Source: Chloroflexota bacterium (GTDB taxonomy: Bacteria; Chloroflexota; UBA6077; SHYK01). From it: 56,504 bases of DNA. Shown in pieces: positions 17,463 to 26,157 of the stretch. Below the pieces are notes generated by a model. It was not told where the DNA came from. It saw only the letters and a list, made by a program, of their open reading frames with translations, and made no database searches. The DNA is taken from positions 1 through 56,504 of the forward strand of contig WHTR01000006.1 in NCBI GenBank assembly GCA_009377635.1, written 5' to 3'. Numbering within the stretch: position 1 is the stretch's first letter; each line of letters begins with the position of its first letter. Both the position numbers and the translations under genes were made by a program.

Positions 17463-18155
17463 TCAGAAAACCTCCGCGTCCTCCGGGTACAGATCAGCCG
17501 GCTCGATGAGCAAGCAGTCGCCGTGCTCCGCGCGCTGGCGGACGATGCGATCGAAGCCGGCGCGACTGGCCAGCACCCACAGGGGGCGCTCAGCGAGCGG
17601 GAGCTGCTGCGCCTTTCGCTGCAGGTTCATGAACACCCGCTCGTCCACCGGCCCCGCGGTCCATGTGCATTCGCCGACCAGCGTGGCTTGTCCGCGCCAG
17701 AGGCCGACGAGGTCGATCTCCTCTCTCGGATCCCACCAGCGCCCGAGTTGCGCAACGGACGCAGGCAACTGGCCCGTCTCCAGGCGCCGCCAGAGGTGCT
17801 GGATGCATACCTCCTCCCAGGTCGTACGCGCCACGAACTCGTCGAGTGTGGGAGCGATCTCGCGCTCCCAGACGTAGGGCGCGCGCCCGAGCTGCAGGAG
17901 CGACTGGAACGGCGACACGTAGTGAAACCAAAAGCGGAGGTAGGGATCAGCCAGGCGATAGAGGACACGCTGGGTCCGAGCACGCTGCCGTTCCGTCTCG
18001 GGCACCTCGCGGCGCAGAAGTTGGAGCTCCTGCAGTCGACGCAGGTGGTCGAAGATCTCGTCGGCGCTCCGTCGTCCCACCGCCTGCGCGATGGTGTCCA
18101 GCCCGGGGGTCACTTCACAGACATACGGGAACTCGTCCAGCACGATGAGCAGGCG
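17463..18155 (-). pseudogene. Decayed archaeal-type AAA ATPase (DUF234-like C-terminus)
   Basis: Only part of a COG1672-type ATPase remains. The Walker B strand LLIVLDEFPYV is followed directly by the winged-helix region (GRRSADEIFDHLRRLQELQLL) and the DUF234 nuclease-like C-terminus (GRWWDPREEIDLVGLWRG, LVGECTW). The P-loop N-terminal half is missing, as is the segment normally between Walker B and the winged helix. The first ~70 residues of the ORF in the track are unrelated and overlap vapC. Intact relatives are about 450-480 residues and act with TA-like or defence loci. Non-functional as it stands. Confidence 0.72.
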
Positions 18156-18282
18156 CTGCGCCCGATGTCCGCGCCAGCCGGGTGACCCCGCCACGTCCCA
18201 GCGCGTGTGCTTCGGCAGCCAGCACCAACCGACGTTGTTTCTTGTTGAGGTGTGGCAGACCAGATTATTTCTCCGCGGGCTC

Positions 18283-18687
18283 TTAGCTTGCCAGGCGGCG
18301 AGCGATAAGCGGCCGTACCTCGGCAATTCTTCCGTAGTCCCGATCGACGTGGACGACGCCAAGCCCGTGGAACAGCGCAGTCTCCGCTATCAGCAGATCT
18401 GGAATAGGTGTGCGGTGCCACATTCCATGGTGATGGGCCAGATCCTGCTGGAGGCGAAGCGCGCGGTCAAAAATGTCCGCCGGGGCGGCAACGATCTGGA
18501 AGCTGGCGTGCAGCAGCGACTTGCGGGCATCGTAGTCGGCGGCTGATCTCGCCGAGTAGAGCTGCTCCAACTCCCCGACCGCGCACACAAACAATACGCC
18601 CGCGAGTTCCGCGAGCTGAGCGCCCACAACCGGATCATCAGCCCGCGCGGCAGCGCTCTTGTCCAGGACCCAACCGTTTAGCGCCAC
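18283..18687 (-). CDS. vapC: VapC-type PIN-domain toxin
   Basis: A 134-residue PIN-domain ribonuclease. Visible acidic site residues are WVLDKSAAAR (first Asp), GELEQLYSA (Glu), PDLLIAETALFHG (Asp) and VVHVDRDYGRI (Asp), all in the usual order. It overlaps the upstream antitoxin gene by 10 bp, so both are translated from one message. VapC enzymes cut tRNA or rRNA when antitoxin is degraded. The gene ends within the 5' noise of the decayed ATPase ORF. Confidence 0.88.
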   Translation of the reverse strand: MALNGWVLDKSAAARADDPVVGAQLAELAGVLFVCAVGELEQLYSARSAADYDARKSLLHASFQIVAAPADIFDRALRLQQDLAHHHGMWHRTPIPDLLIAETALFHGLGVVHVDRDYGRIAEVRPLIARRLAS

Positions 18688-18905
18688 ATAGCGTCCGAGG
18701 CCAACACCGACAGATCAAGATGGGCGTTCAGGCTGAGCAAGTAGGCGCGCTGGGCCTCGGCCCGGTGCGTGGCATTCGCCTCGGCAGCTTCGGCAGCGCG
18801 CCGTAGGGCCTCTTCAACGGTGGCGCGGGTCGTTCTGCCTGGCAGTGCCCGCTTAGCCCGCGCCAGCAGGTCTTCATCAATCTCAATAGTAGTCCTCTTC
18901 GGCAT
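18678..18905 (-). CDS. vapB: VapB-type antitoxin
   Basis: A 75-residue protein with an N-terminal ribbon-helix-helix-like start MPKRTTIEIDEDLLARAKRAL and RATVEEALRRAAE, followed by a C-terminal tail that would wrap the VapC active site. It should bind its own promoter and neutralise the toxin. The start ATG lies only a few bases after a -10-like TATGTA, so the mRNA may be leaderless. Confidence 0.85.
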   Translation of the reverse strand: MPKRTTIEIDEDLLARAKRALPGRTTRATVEEALRRAAEAAEANATHRAEAQRAYLLSLNAHLDLSVLASDAMWR

Positions 18906-18907
18906 GC

Positions 18908-18938
18908 GTACATACTATCACAATCTTCTGTACACCAA
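18908..18938 (-). promoter_or_regulatory. vapBC promoter with paired TGTAC boxes
   Basis: On the minus strand TTGGTG (18938-18933) and TATGTA (18914-18909) are 18 bp apart and immediately precede vapB. Two TGTAC boxes (18929-18934 and 18908-18912) overlap the two promoter hexamers, a natural autoregulatory operator. Confidence 0.5.
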
Positions 18939-19079
18939 TGGCGCTGATCCTTAACGGGCGCCAGCGTGACGGCGTCATGGTCATGTACGCCAATCGCGCG
19001 TTCGATCACGCGCAAGGCTAGGCCAAACCAACTTGGATCGTCCGACGAAACGACACGCTCATCTGATCGTCCGGATCTA

Positions 19080-20240
19080 TCACCGCGCCACGTGCATCGG
19101 CATGATGACGTGCAGGTGGCCGGGGCCCGCGAGTGGCTTCACGAGACCCGGGCTGGTCGGGCTCGTGATCTCCAGCGCGACCTCGCCCGAATGGACGGCT
19201 TCAAGCGCCTCGCGCAGGTAGCGGCCGTTGAACGCGATCTGGACCGCATCCCCCTCCACGCTGCCGTCAAGCTGTCCAGCGTTGTCCCCCATCTCCGCGC
19301 TGCTCGCGAGCACGTCCACCCGGCCGGGCACAAGCTCGTCGCCGCTCGGCGTTGCCGAGATCCGCACGATGTTGGAGTTGTCCCGGCTGAACACGGACGC
19401 GGTCTTCGTTGCCTGAAGGAGGTCCGACACGGGCACGACAACCCGCGTCTGGTAGGATTGCGGGATGATCCGCTGGTAGTCGGGAAACTGGCCCTCGATC
19501 AACCGTCCGACGACCAGCAGTGTTGGCGCTCGGCCCGAGTCGGACGCTGGAAACTGAAACACGACCTGGTTCCGGTTATGCGTGGCGGTGATCTCGACCG
19601 GGTCCTCAGAGTCCGGGATGATCCGAGCCAGCTCGTTGAGCGTCCGGGCAGGGGCCAGCAGGGTGAGCTTCTCGGCAACGGGATCGGCGAGCGATACCGC
19701 GCGGACCGCGAGGCGAAACCCGTCCGCGGCCGCCATCGTCAGCTCGCTGCCATCGATGGTCACCAGCACGCCGGAGAGCACCGGGCGCGTCTCGTCGGCG
19801 GCCGCGGCGAAGACCACCTGCGTGATGGCTGTGCGCAGCGTCTTCGCGGCAATGCGACAGCGGCTCCCATCGCCGACCGCGGGCGCCGCGGGGAAGTCGT
19901 CCGCGTCGATCCCGTTGATGTTCGCCTCGAACCGACCGCACGCGAGATGCATCGTCCGCGTTCCGGGCTTGATCTCCATCTGGATGTCGCCTCCGCCGAG
20001 CGACGCGACGAAATCTCCCAGTAACCTGGCCGGGAGCGTCACAGCCCCCTCCTCGGCGACGTTGGCCGCCACCCACGCGCTGATCGCCATCTCCAGGTTG
20101 TTCGCGACGAGCTTCAGCCTCCGTTCGTCCGTCTGTAGCAGCACGTTGGAGAGGACCGGCAGCGGACTCTTCGTCGGGACCGCACGCTCGACGGTGGCCA
20201 ACCCCTCGGCCAGCGCTTTCTGCGTGCACACGAGCTTCAC
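19080..20240 (-). CDS. dnaN: DNA polymerase III beta subunit (sliding clamp)
   Basis: A 386-residue ring-forming clamp that tethers DNA polymerase to template. Hallmarks are KLVCTQKALAEGLATVERAVPTKSPLPVLSNVLL at the N-terminus, ADDFPAAP at the end of domain I, FSRDNSNIVRI in domain III and the C-terminal HVIMPMHV. Length is typical (three domains). GTG 20240 is chosen because GAGGAGG lies 8 bp upstream; the ORF-track start would sit on top of that site. No dnaA, recF or gyrase gene is beside it: neighbours are vapBC and a gene fragment. A -10-like TATACT lies near 20268-20273. Confidence 0.95.
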   Translation of the reverse strand: MKLVCTQKALAEGLATVERAVPTKSPLPVLSNVLLQTDERRLKLVANNLEMAISAWVAANVAEEGAVTLPARLLGDFVASLGGGDIQMEIKPGTRTMHLACGRFEANINGIDADDFPAAPAVGDGSRCRIAAKTLRTAITQVVFAAAADETRPVLSGVLVTIDGSELTMAAADGFRLAVRAVSLADPVAEKLTLLAPARTLNELARIIPDSEDPVEITATHNRNQVVFQFPASDSGRAPTLLVVGRLIEGQFPDYQRIIPQSYQTRVVVPVSDLLQATKTASVFSRDNSNIVRISATPSGDELVPGRVDVLASSAEMGDNAGQLDGSVEGDAVQIAFNGRYLREALEAVHSGEVALEITSPTSPGLVKPLAGPGHLHVIMPMHVAR

Positions 20241-20377
20241 CCAGCACACCTCCTCGTCGGTTGCAGAAGTATAGCGCGGAGACGGCCCGCTTCATTGAAA
20301 CCCTCATCGCGGCCGGATCGTCATGAGAACAGCGGGACGCTGCCGGGCCCGTTCCCGCGATAACCGGCATCCAGTGA

Positions 20378-20776
20378 CAACGACCAGCCAAGGAGCGCTT
20401 TCCTAACCTCGAGCTCGCCTACCTGTCGAGTCGCATCTATGCGGGCTACGCCAACACGCCGCTGAACCCGGAGCCGTTCGCCTACCAGAGCGGATTCGCG
20501 GTCAAATGGCTCGTGCAAGAGCAGATCGACGGTTCGCCCGATCTCAACTACGACCCGAAGCGAGGCCCGGTAGGTGCGCCATGGCTTGCCTGGGGCCCCT
20601 ACCTCTGGGCCGATGGCCTGACTGTCAGAAGCGATGGCCTGACGTGGCAGTGCGAAGATTTTCGAAACGACGGCACCCATCCGAGCGACTCTGCCCAGAG
20701 GAAGGTGGCCGAGCTGCTCCTCAACTTCCTCGTGACGGACCCAATGGCCCGGGAGTGGTTCGTCGCAACGCCATGA
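20378..20776 (+). pseudogene. 5'-truncated SGNH-hydrolase-like gene
   Basis: In one open frame from about 20390 the sequence reads KERFPNLELAYLSSRIYAGY, then WLVQEQIDG, PWLAWGPYLWADG and DGTHPSDSAQRKVAELLLNFL. This matches the C-terminal third of a conserved family of large extracellular proteins with a His-Pro-Ser (HPS) end motif like SGNH hydrolases. A stop lies immediately upstream (20375-20377) and no earlier similarity is found, so the first two-thirds are lost. The track's 87-residue ORF starts inside this region. Confidence 0.6.
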
Positions 20777-20839
20777 GACCTCTCACAAGCTGGAAGCGGG
20801 GACGTCGCCGCGCCACGCTCCCGCGCACCCCAGAGGGCA

Positions 20840-22093
20840 TCAGCGTCCCGTTTGCGGCTCCTTCATTGCCCCGAGGTCGCGCTCGCGAAGATCCGGCCGC
20901 GTTCCGGCAATGCCCAAGATCACGATCGCGCAGCTCACGGCCCCGACGATGACTGCGAGGGGCGCGCCCACGAGCGTTGCCAGTGCACCACTGGTGGCCT
21001 GTCCGAGCGACGGAGCCCCGCCGGTGAGCATGCTCTGGAAGCTCGACACCCGTCCACGCAGGTGATCGGGCGTGATCGCCTGGATCACGGTGTTGCGCGG
21101 CAGCATCTGGACCGAGTCGAAAAAGCCGAGCAGGGCCACCGCCACCAGCGCGACGGGAAGCCACGGCGCCAGCCCCAGGAGCACGAGCGCTGCGCAGTAG
21201 CCCAGGATGCCGAAGATGACGAACAGCCCCTTGTACCGCACATCGCCCAGCGCCATGATCGCCGCCGCGCCGAGCACGGCCCCCACCGCCGAGGACGACA
21301 GGAGCGTTCCGAATCCCTCTGACCCAGCGCCCAGTCGGATCGCGAAAATGGGCATCAGCGCTCGGTACGCCCCCAGCAGAGTTGCTGCTGTGTCCATCAC
21401 CAGAAGCACCAGGATAATCGACTCCTGGCGGACGAACCGAATCCCCTCGAGCAGGCTCTTGACGGGGGACTCGCGTGGGCGGGACGCCAGCGCCCCGACC
21501 TGAACGAGGGCCAGGACTCCGACCGTGACCACATGCGCCAACCCGTTCAGGAAGTAGGTCGCTCCCAGGCCGAAGACCCCGATGAGGAGGCCGGCAATCG
21601 CCGGGCCCACAACGTTGGCCACTTGCCACACGGTCGATTGAAGTGCGATGGCATTCAGCAAATGATGTCGCGGCACCAGGCTCGGGACCATCGCGGTCCG
21701 CGCCGGCGCATTGACGGCCATCAACGTCCCGCCCAGAAAGACGGTCAGATAGATGTGCCACACTTGTATGAGTCCGCCGGCCGTGAGCAAGGCGAGAACG
21801 ACGGCAAGCATGCCGGTCACCGCCTGGGTAATCATGATGAACGTCCGTCGGTTGACGCGATCCGCGATGACGCCGCCCATGAGCGACAGCGCCAGGACCG
21901 GCACGGCTCGCGCGAGCCCCGTCAGGCCCAGGTGCAGAGCCGAGCCCGTCAGCTCATACACCTGCCAGAGGTTCGCGGTGGTCTGGATCTGCGCGCCGAG
22001 GGCGGCAGCGAGAAGCGCGATGTAAAAGAGGCGGAAATCGCGGTGCTGCAGCGCGGCAACGGCCACTCGGAGTCCGGGACGCTCCTCACGCAT
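20840..22093 (-). CDS. MFS transporter, enterobactin-exporter/DHA3 type
   Basis: A 417-residue permease with 12 predicted membrane helices. It opens ALQHRDFRLFYIALLAAALGAQIQ, the usual DHA3 start, and has the loop 2-3 signature GGVIADRVNRRTFI near residue 80. Members export siderophores, macrolides or other small molecules by proton antiport. It faces the truncated SGNH-like gene convergently; the peptide-binding lipoprotein gene lies 167 bp downstream... on the upstream side in the same orientation. Substrate unknown. Confidence 0.87.
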   Translation of the reverse strand: MREERPGLRVAVAALQHRDFRLFYIALLAAALGAQIQTTANLWQVYELTGSALHLGLTGLARAVPVLALSLMGGVIADRVNRRTFIMITQAVTGMLAVVLALLTAGGLIQVWHIYLTVFLGGTLMAVNAPARTAMVPSLVPRHHLLNAIALQSTVWQVANVVGPAIAGLLIGVFGLGATYFLNGLAHVVTVGVLALVQVGALASRPRESPVKSLLEGIRFVRQESIILVLLVMDTAATLLGAYRALMPIFAIRLGAGSEGFGTLLSSSAVGAVLGAAAIMALGDVRYKGLFVIFGILGYCAALVLLGLAPWLPVALVAVALLGFFDSVQMLPRNTVIQAITPDHLRGRVSSFQSMLTGGAPSLGQATSGALATLVGAPLAVIVGAVSCAIVILGIAGTRPDLRERDLGAMKEPQTGR

Positions 22094-22260
22094 AGGCCTT
22101 CATGCTCCCTTGGGACACATCACGCGCGGCAACGCGGCGTGCCACCGACGACACCGCCCGGCGGAGTTGTCGCTGCAGGAGCGCGTCCGGACGCGAAGGG
22201 GGCAGCCGTCGCACGTCGATCGTCGGCATCCCATCCGGGCGCTGCCGCCCTCGGCCGGCG

Positions 22261-23979
22261 TTACCGCAGCTCCCACTCGTGGACATTCCAGCTTGGCAGC
22301 ATCTCGGGCGCCCCGAGCGTCGGGCCAATCAGCGTTGCCACGTGCGCTGTGACATTCGGGTTGTGGAAGAGGAAGATCTGCGCAACGTCGTCCGTCGCCA
22401 TCCGCATCATCTCGACCGCCTGGCGGTTACGCTCCGCCCGATCGAGCGTGGACGTAAAGGACTCCCACAACCGATCGTACTCGGAGTGGTTCCAGCCGCC
22501 GCGGTTGTTCCCGCGCCACCGATTGGACGGAGAGGGGATCTGCGTGCTCGTGAGGATGTTCAGATTGGCTTCCCCGCCGCCCGTCGCAACGCTGGACAGG
22601 GCCGGGAAGGTAGCTCGTACCTCCCCGTTGGTGGACTGCGCGGTGGGAATCGCGAACTCCGCGACGTCGTACCCCGCGCGGCGCCAGCCGTCGGCCATGA
22701 TGGCCCCTTGCCGCTCATTCTGGCTTCCGGCGATGACCCAATGCTCGAAGGCAACGCGCTCGCCTGCCGCGTTCGCGAAGATGCCGTCGCTGCCCTTTCG
22801 GTACCCGACCTCGCCCATGAGCTGCTCTGCTCGCGCCAGGTCGTACGGATACTTGACGATGCCGCGGTCGAGCTCCGCGAAATAGGGCATCGAACGCGGC
22901 AGGAACTGGTCGGCCAACGGGATCTCGCCGCCAAATAGTCCCTCGTTGATCCCGTGCTTATCGACGGAGTGGGCCAGAGCGCGCCGCACGCGGACGTCGA
23001 GAATGGCGCTCGGGTTCGCATACTCGGGACGGAACTGAACGTTCGTGAAGCGCGGCTGGACCGGATCGAGCAGGACGACGCCCCTGCCGCTCGCGGCCCA
23101 GTCCCCTTTGAGAACCATGGCGTGTTCGAACCGGAGCGAGTTCTCGAAGGCGAGCTGAACCTCGTCCGCGAGCACGTTGGTCAGCATCGTGTTCTCGTCC
23201 TCGATGAAACGGACCGTGATCCGGTCAATCTTGGGTCGCCCGAGGGCGTGGCCCTCGAAGGCAACAGTCGCGAGGTGAGAGCCGGGCTCCCAGTGCTCGA
23301 GGCGGTAGGGACCGGCGCCGACATACTCGCGCGTCCAGTAGGCGTGACTTTGAAAGGCATCGGCGTCGCCGCCCTCGTAGGCCTCCTGCAGCAGGTGCCG
23401 GGGCAACGGCTCAAGGTCGGAGAAATGGAGACCCCCCGCGTCCGGATAGAGGGTCCGCCATCGAATCAGGACCGTGCGCGCATCCACAGCGACAACCTCC
23501 TCGATCCGATCTTGCGGGACCGAGTCGAAGACGCCCAGCGCGGGGTCCGTGTACACGCGGAGGGCGAACACGAAGTCGTCTGCTACTAGACCCGTGCCGT
23601 CATGCCAGGACAGGTCGGGCCTGAGCCGGTAGGTCGTCTCCATGCGCCCGTCGGGGTGCACCGTCCATGTGTCGGTGTTGAGCTGCGGAAGCGCCTCCGC
23701 TAAGTAGGGCGTCGCCTGCCCAGCAGCATCAATGAGGGCGAAGGACGCATTGAAGAGGCGCTTAGTCCCATTAGCCGTGATCCCGGTCTGAATCTTCGGG
23801 GCCAGGTCATTGATCTCGTACCGGACCCCCAACGCGAGCGTCCTGGCCCGCGCCCCCGCGCCGTCCTCGGTGCCCGGTTCTCCTGGCGCGCCACCCGGCG
23901 ACGCGGGTGCAGCGCATGCAGCGAGGATCACGACGGCAACGAGCATCCCGATGCCAGGCACAGAGTAACGCGTGCTCAT
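22261..23979 (-). CDS. Peptide/nickel-type ABC substrate-binding lipoprotein
   Basis: A 572-residue family-5 extracellular solute-binding protein. The signal peptide MSTRYSVPGIGMLVAVVILAAC ends in a lipobox with the modified Cys, so it is anchored outside the membrane. The mature part contains LSWHDGTGLVADDFVFALRV and WTREYVGAGPYRLEHWEPG, typical of DppA/OppA-like proteins. ATG 23979 is preferred over the track's start because GGAG lies 5-8 bp upstream and the shorter form begins with a proper signal peptide. No permease or ATPase genes accompany it. It is a paralogue of the protein at 27399. The adjacent upstream Rieske gene on the same strand suggests capture of an aromatic or amide substrate. 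Confidence 0.88.
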   Translation of the reverse strand: MSTRYSVPGIGMLVAVVILAACAAPASPGGAPGEPGTEDGAGARARTLALGVRYEINDLAPKIQTGITANGTKRLFNASFALIDAAGQATPYLAEALPQLNTDTWTVHPDGRMETTYRLRPDLSWHDGTGLVADDFVFALRVYTDPALGVFDSVPQDRIEEVVAVDARTVLIRWRTLYPDAGGLHFSDLEPLPRHLLQEAYEGGDADAFQSHAYWTREYVGAGPYRLEHWEPGSHLATVAFEGHALGRPKIDRITVRFIEDENTMLTNVLADEVQLAFENSLRFEHAMVLKGDWAASGRGVVLLDPVQPRFTNVQFRPEYANPSAILDVRVRRALAHSVDKHGINEGLFGGEIPLADQFLPRSMPYFAELDRGIVKYPYDLARAEQLMGEVGYRKGSDGIFANAAGERVAFEHWVIAGSQNERQGAIMADGWRRAGYDVAEFAIPTAQSTNGEVRATFPALSSVATGGGEANLNILTSTQIPSPSNRWRGNNRGGWNHSEYDRLWESFTSTLDRAERNRQAVEMMRMATDDVAQIFLFHNPNVTAHVATLIGPTLGAPEMLPSWNVHEWELR

Positions 23980-24027
23980 AGCGGCTCCATTCTTGCCCCC
24001 GAACTCCAACCAGGGGACTGTGACGCG

Positions 24028-25296
24028 TCAGACGGATGCGACCAGCGCGCTCCGAGCGCCATCGTCGATCGGCGTGCTTTGAGGCAGCAGGAACGCGGCC
24101 GATCGGACCCGGTAGGCCTCGCCACGGTAGGCTTCCACCGGTCCCTGGCCGCGCTGGGCATCTCTCACTGCCCGGAGGAGGCGATGGCGCACGGCGATGA
24201 CGGCCGCGTCGGTGGTCCCCAGGTGCTCCCGAGTCCGGTCGCAGATGGGGCCCCACTGGTCCTCCTGGACGGCGAGGTCCTGCTCGCGGATGCCGCGGAT
24301 TCCCGTGAACGATTCGGTCCGCTGCCTCTGCCGATCGACCAGGTAGTCGTTCGCCTTCGTCGCGACCGTCCCGTAGCTGCCCGGCACGACCTCGGCGTAG
24401 ATGCCGGTCCATGACTCGATGGTGGCGACCTCCGCCTCCGTAAGCGGGCGATCCGGATGCCAGGCGACCGTATAGCCCCAGAGGTTCTCGTCGTCCAGAG
24501 GGATGGCCGCCGTAAAGCTGATGGGGAATACGGGCTCGGCCGGGATCATCGTGTAGCTCGGCATGAGGAACTGCGTGATCCGCCAGTAGTGCGTCTCGTC
24601 GTTCCAGGTCCTCCGTGCACTGATGCGCAGACCGTACTCGGTTTCGTTCACCACAAACACGGGCGCGCGATCGGTCGCCTGTCCAAGGAGCGCCTGGCCG
24701 CGGGCCATCCGGCCGAGCTGGCCTGGGTTGAACTGCCGGTGGAGGAACGACACGTGGGCAGAGTCCACCTCGCCTTCCACGTTCTGGAGATAGTTGCAGG
24801 CCTGGCGCCGCTTGTGGACATAGCGATGGCTGCTCGGCACACGCGTCCACTCTAGCTGGGGCAGCTCGGACATCTCGTTTGGAGGTCCCAGATAGGCCCA
24901 GATGACCCCGCCAGCCTCGCGTGTCGGATACGCGGTGAGGCGGATCTTCTCTTTGAAGGTGCTCTCGGGTGGCTCATTGGGCATATCGACGCACTGGCCA
25001 TCGACATTGTACTTCCATCCATGGTACACGCACCGGATGCCGGACTCCTCATTTCGCCCAAAGAAGAGGGAGGCGCCGCGGTGGGCGCAGTGCGCTTCGA
25101 CAAGTCCGACTCTGCCCACAGAGTCTCGGAAGGCGACGAGGTCCTCCCCGAGCAACCGCACCCGGATGGGGGGACCGTCTGCCGCGGGCAGCTCCTCGGA
25201 CAGGAGCGCGGGCAGCCAGTAGCGACGGAACAGCTCACCCATGGGCACGCCCGGCCCGGTGCGCGTGAGGAGTTCGTTCTCTTCGCGGCTCAGCAT
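24028..25296 (-). CDS. Rieske oxygenase, phthalate 4,5-dioxygenase type
   Basis: A 422-residue oxygenase. Rieske ligands: CAHRGASLFFG and CVYHGWKYN. Iron-site motif: QNVEGEVDSAHVSFLH. The N-terminus MLSREENELLTRTGPGVPMG and the long C-terminal alpha-helical part (LVDRQRQRTESFTGIRGIREQDLAVQE) match phthalate 4,5-dioxygenase-like demethylases/dioxygenases closely, more completely than the 387-residue paralogue at 9622. It needs an FMN/2Fe-2S reductase, none of which is in the window. The next gene downstream, a solute-binding lipoprotein, is 48 bp away, so they are probably one transcript. Confidence 0.92.
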   Translation of the reverse strand: MLSREENELLTRTGPGVPMGELFRRYWLPALLSEELPAADGPPIRVRLLGEDLVAFRDSVGRVGLVEAHCAHRGASLFFGRNEESGIRCVYHGWKYNVDGQCVDMPNEPPESTFKEKIRLTAYPTREAGGVIWAYLGPPNEMSELPQLEWTRVPSSHRYVHKRRQACNYLQNVEGEVDSAHVSFLHRQFNPGQLGRMARGQALLGQATDRAPVFVVNETEYGLRISARRTWNDETHYWRITQFLMPSYTMIPAEPVFPISFTAAIPLDDENLWGYTVAWHPDRPLTEAEVATIESWTGIYAEVVPGSYGTVATKANDYLVDRQRQRTESFTGIRGIREQDLAVQEDQWGPICDRTREHLGTTDAAVIAVRHRLLRAVRDAQRGQGPVEAYRGEAYRVRSAAFLLPQSTPIDDGARSALVASV

Positions 25297-25435
25297 CGTC
25301 GTGCCTCCAGGAAGGCGGGCTCCGACGCAGATCAGCGCACGGCGTCGCAGCGCTCATCGCCTGACGTGTGTCACGCAACCAGATCCTGGCATCCCACGGA
25401 CGTCGTGTCAAATCGCGCGACCGCATGAGTGCCCT

Positions 25436-25444
25436 TGCTATAAT
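25436..25444 (+). promoter_or_regulatory. Extended -10 promoter of tRNA-Leu
   Basis: TGCTATAAT, an extended -10 element with a consensus TATAAT, lies 11 bp before the mature 5' end of the tRNA. No good -35 is present, as is common with the TGn extension. Confidence 0.6.
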
Positions 25445-25454
25445 CCGGCGTCGA

Positions 25455-25538
<84 letters not shown>

Positions 25539-25633
25539 CCGGCCTCCTTCAGCACTGCAGCTGCCGGAATTCCCATCCGGCTCTTGGCGTTTCACCACAA
25601 TGGATTCCATGCATTCGACACAGGGAGGACTTC

Positions 25634-26095
25634 ATGCAACCAGGAGCGCAAGCGGCGGGCACGGACGTCAAGCCGGTCGACCTCACCGAGTGGGCCGAAG
25701 CGATCAACAGCGCGCTGGACGATGGGACGCCATGCATCCTGACGACCGCGAGCCGGTCCGGCAGCCCAGACGTGGCCTTCAAGGGCAGTATGATGGTCTG
25801 GGACAGCGACCACCTCGCGTGGTGGGAGCGAAGCCGCGCGGAGCAGATCGAGCAGGTCGCGGCGAACCCGCAGGTTGTCGTCTTCTACCGCAACCAGAAT
25901 CGGGGCATCTCCTACCTTCGCCTCTACGGGGAGGCGACCATCCACCAGGAGGGCGAGCTCCGCGAGCAGGTGATGGGGCGTACGCACCCGCGCGAGCTTC
26001 AGGCGGATCCAGAGCGCAAGGGCTTCGGCGTGGTCATTCGCGTGGACCGCGTGCGGCTCGCACGCAACACCGTGCAGCAGCGAGAGGGTGCCTGA
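25634..26095 (+). CDS. Pyridoxamine 5'-phosphate oxidase-like FMN-binding protein
   Basis: A 153-residue split-barrel protein: PCILTTASRSGSPDVAFKGSMMV, LAWWERSRAEQIEQVAANPQVVVFYRNQ and ISYLRLYGEATIHQEGEL follow the PNPOx-like fold (strand order and the R-x-x-G-x-A segment). Members of this branch bind FMN, F420 or haem and reduce or oxidise small substrates; the real reaction is unknown. It stands on the plus strand after tRNA-Leu, 62 bp ahead of a methyltransferase gene that may share its transcript. Confidence 0.82.
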   Translation: MQPGAQAAGTDVKPVDLTEWAEAINSALDDGTPCILTTASRSGSPDVAFKGSMMVWDSDHLAWWERSRAEQIEQVAANPQVVVFYRNQNRGISYLRLYGEATIHQEGELREQVMGRTHPRELQADPERKGFGVVIRVDRVRLARNTVQQREGA

Positions 26096-26157
26096 GGGCG
26101 AACTCCCGACACGTCGCCCTCCTGAGATCTATGCCGGCGAATCCTGGGGTCTCATAG

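Noticed and set aside
21533-22885. 450-residue plus-strand ORF
   Set aside because: Spans antisense parts of two well-supported genes (MFS exporter and binding lipoprotein).
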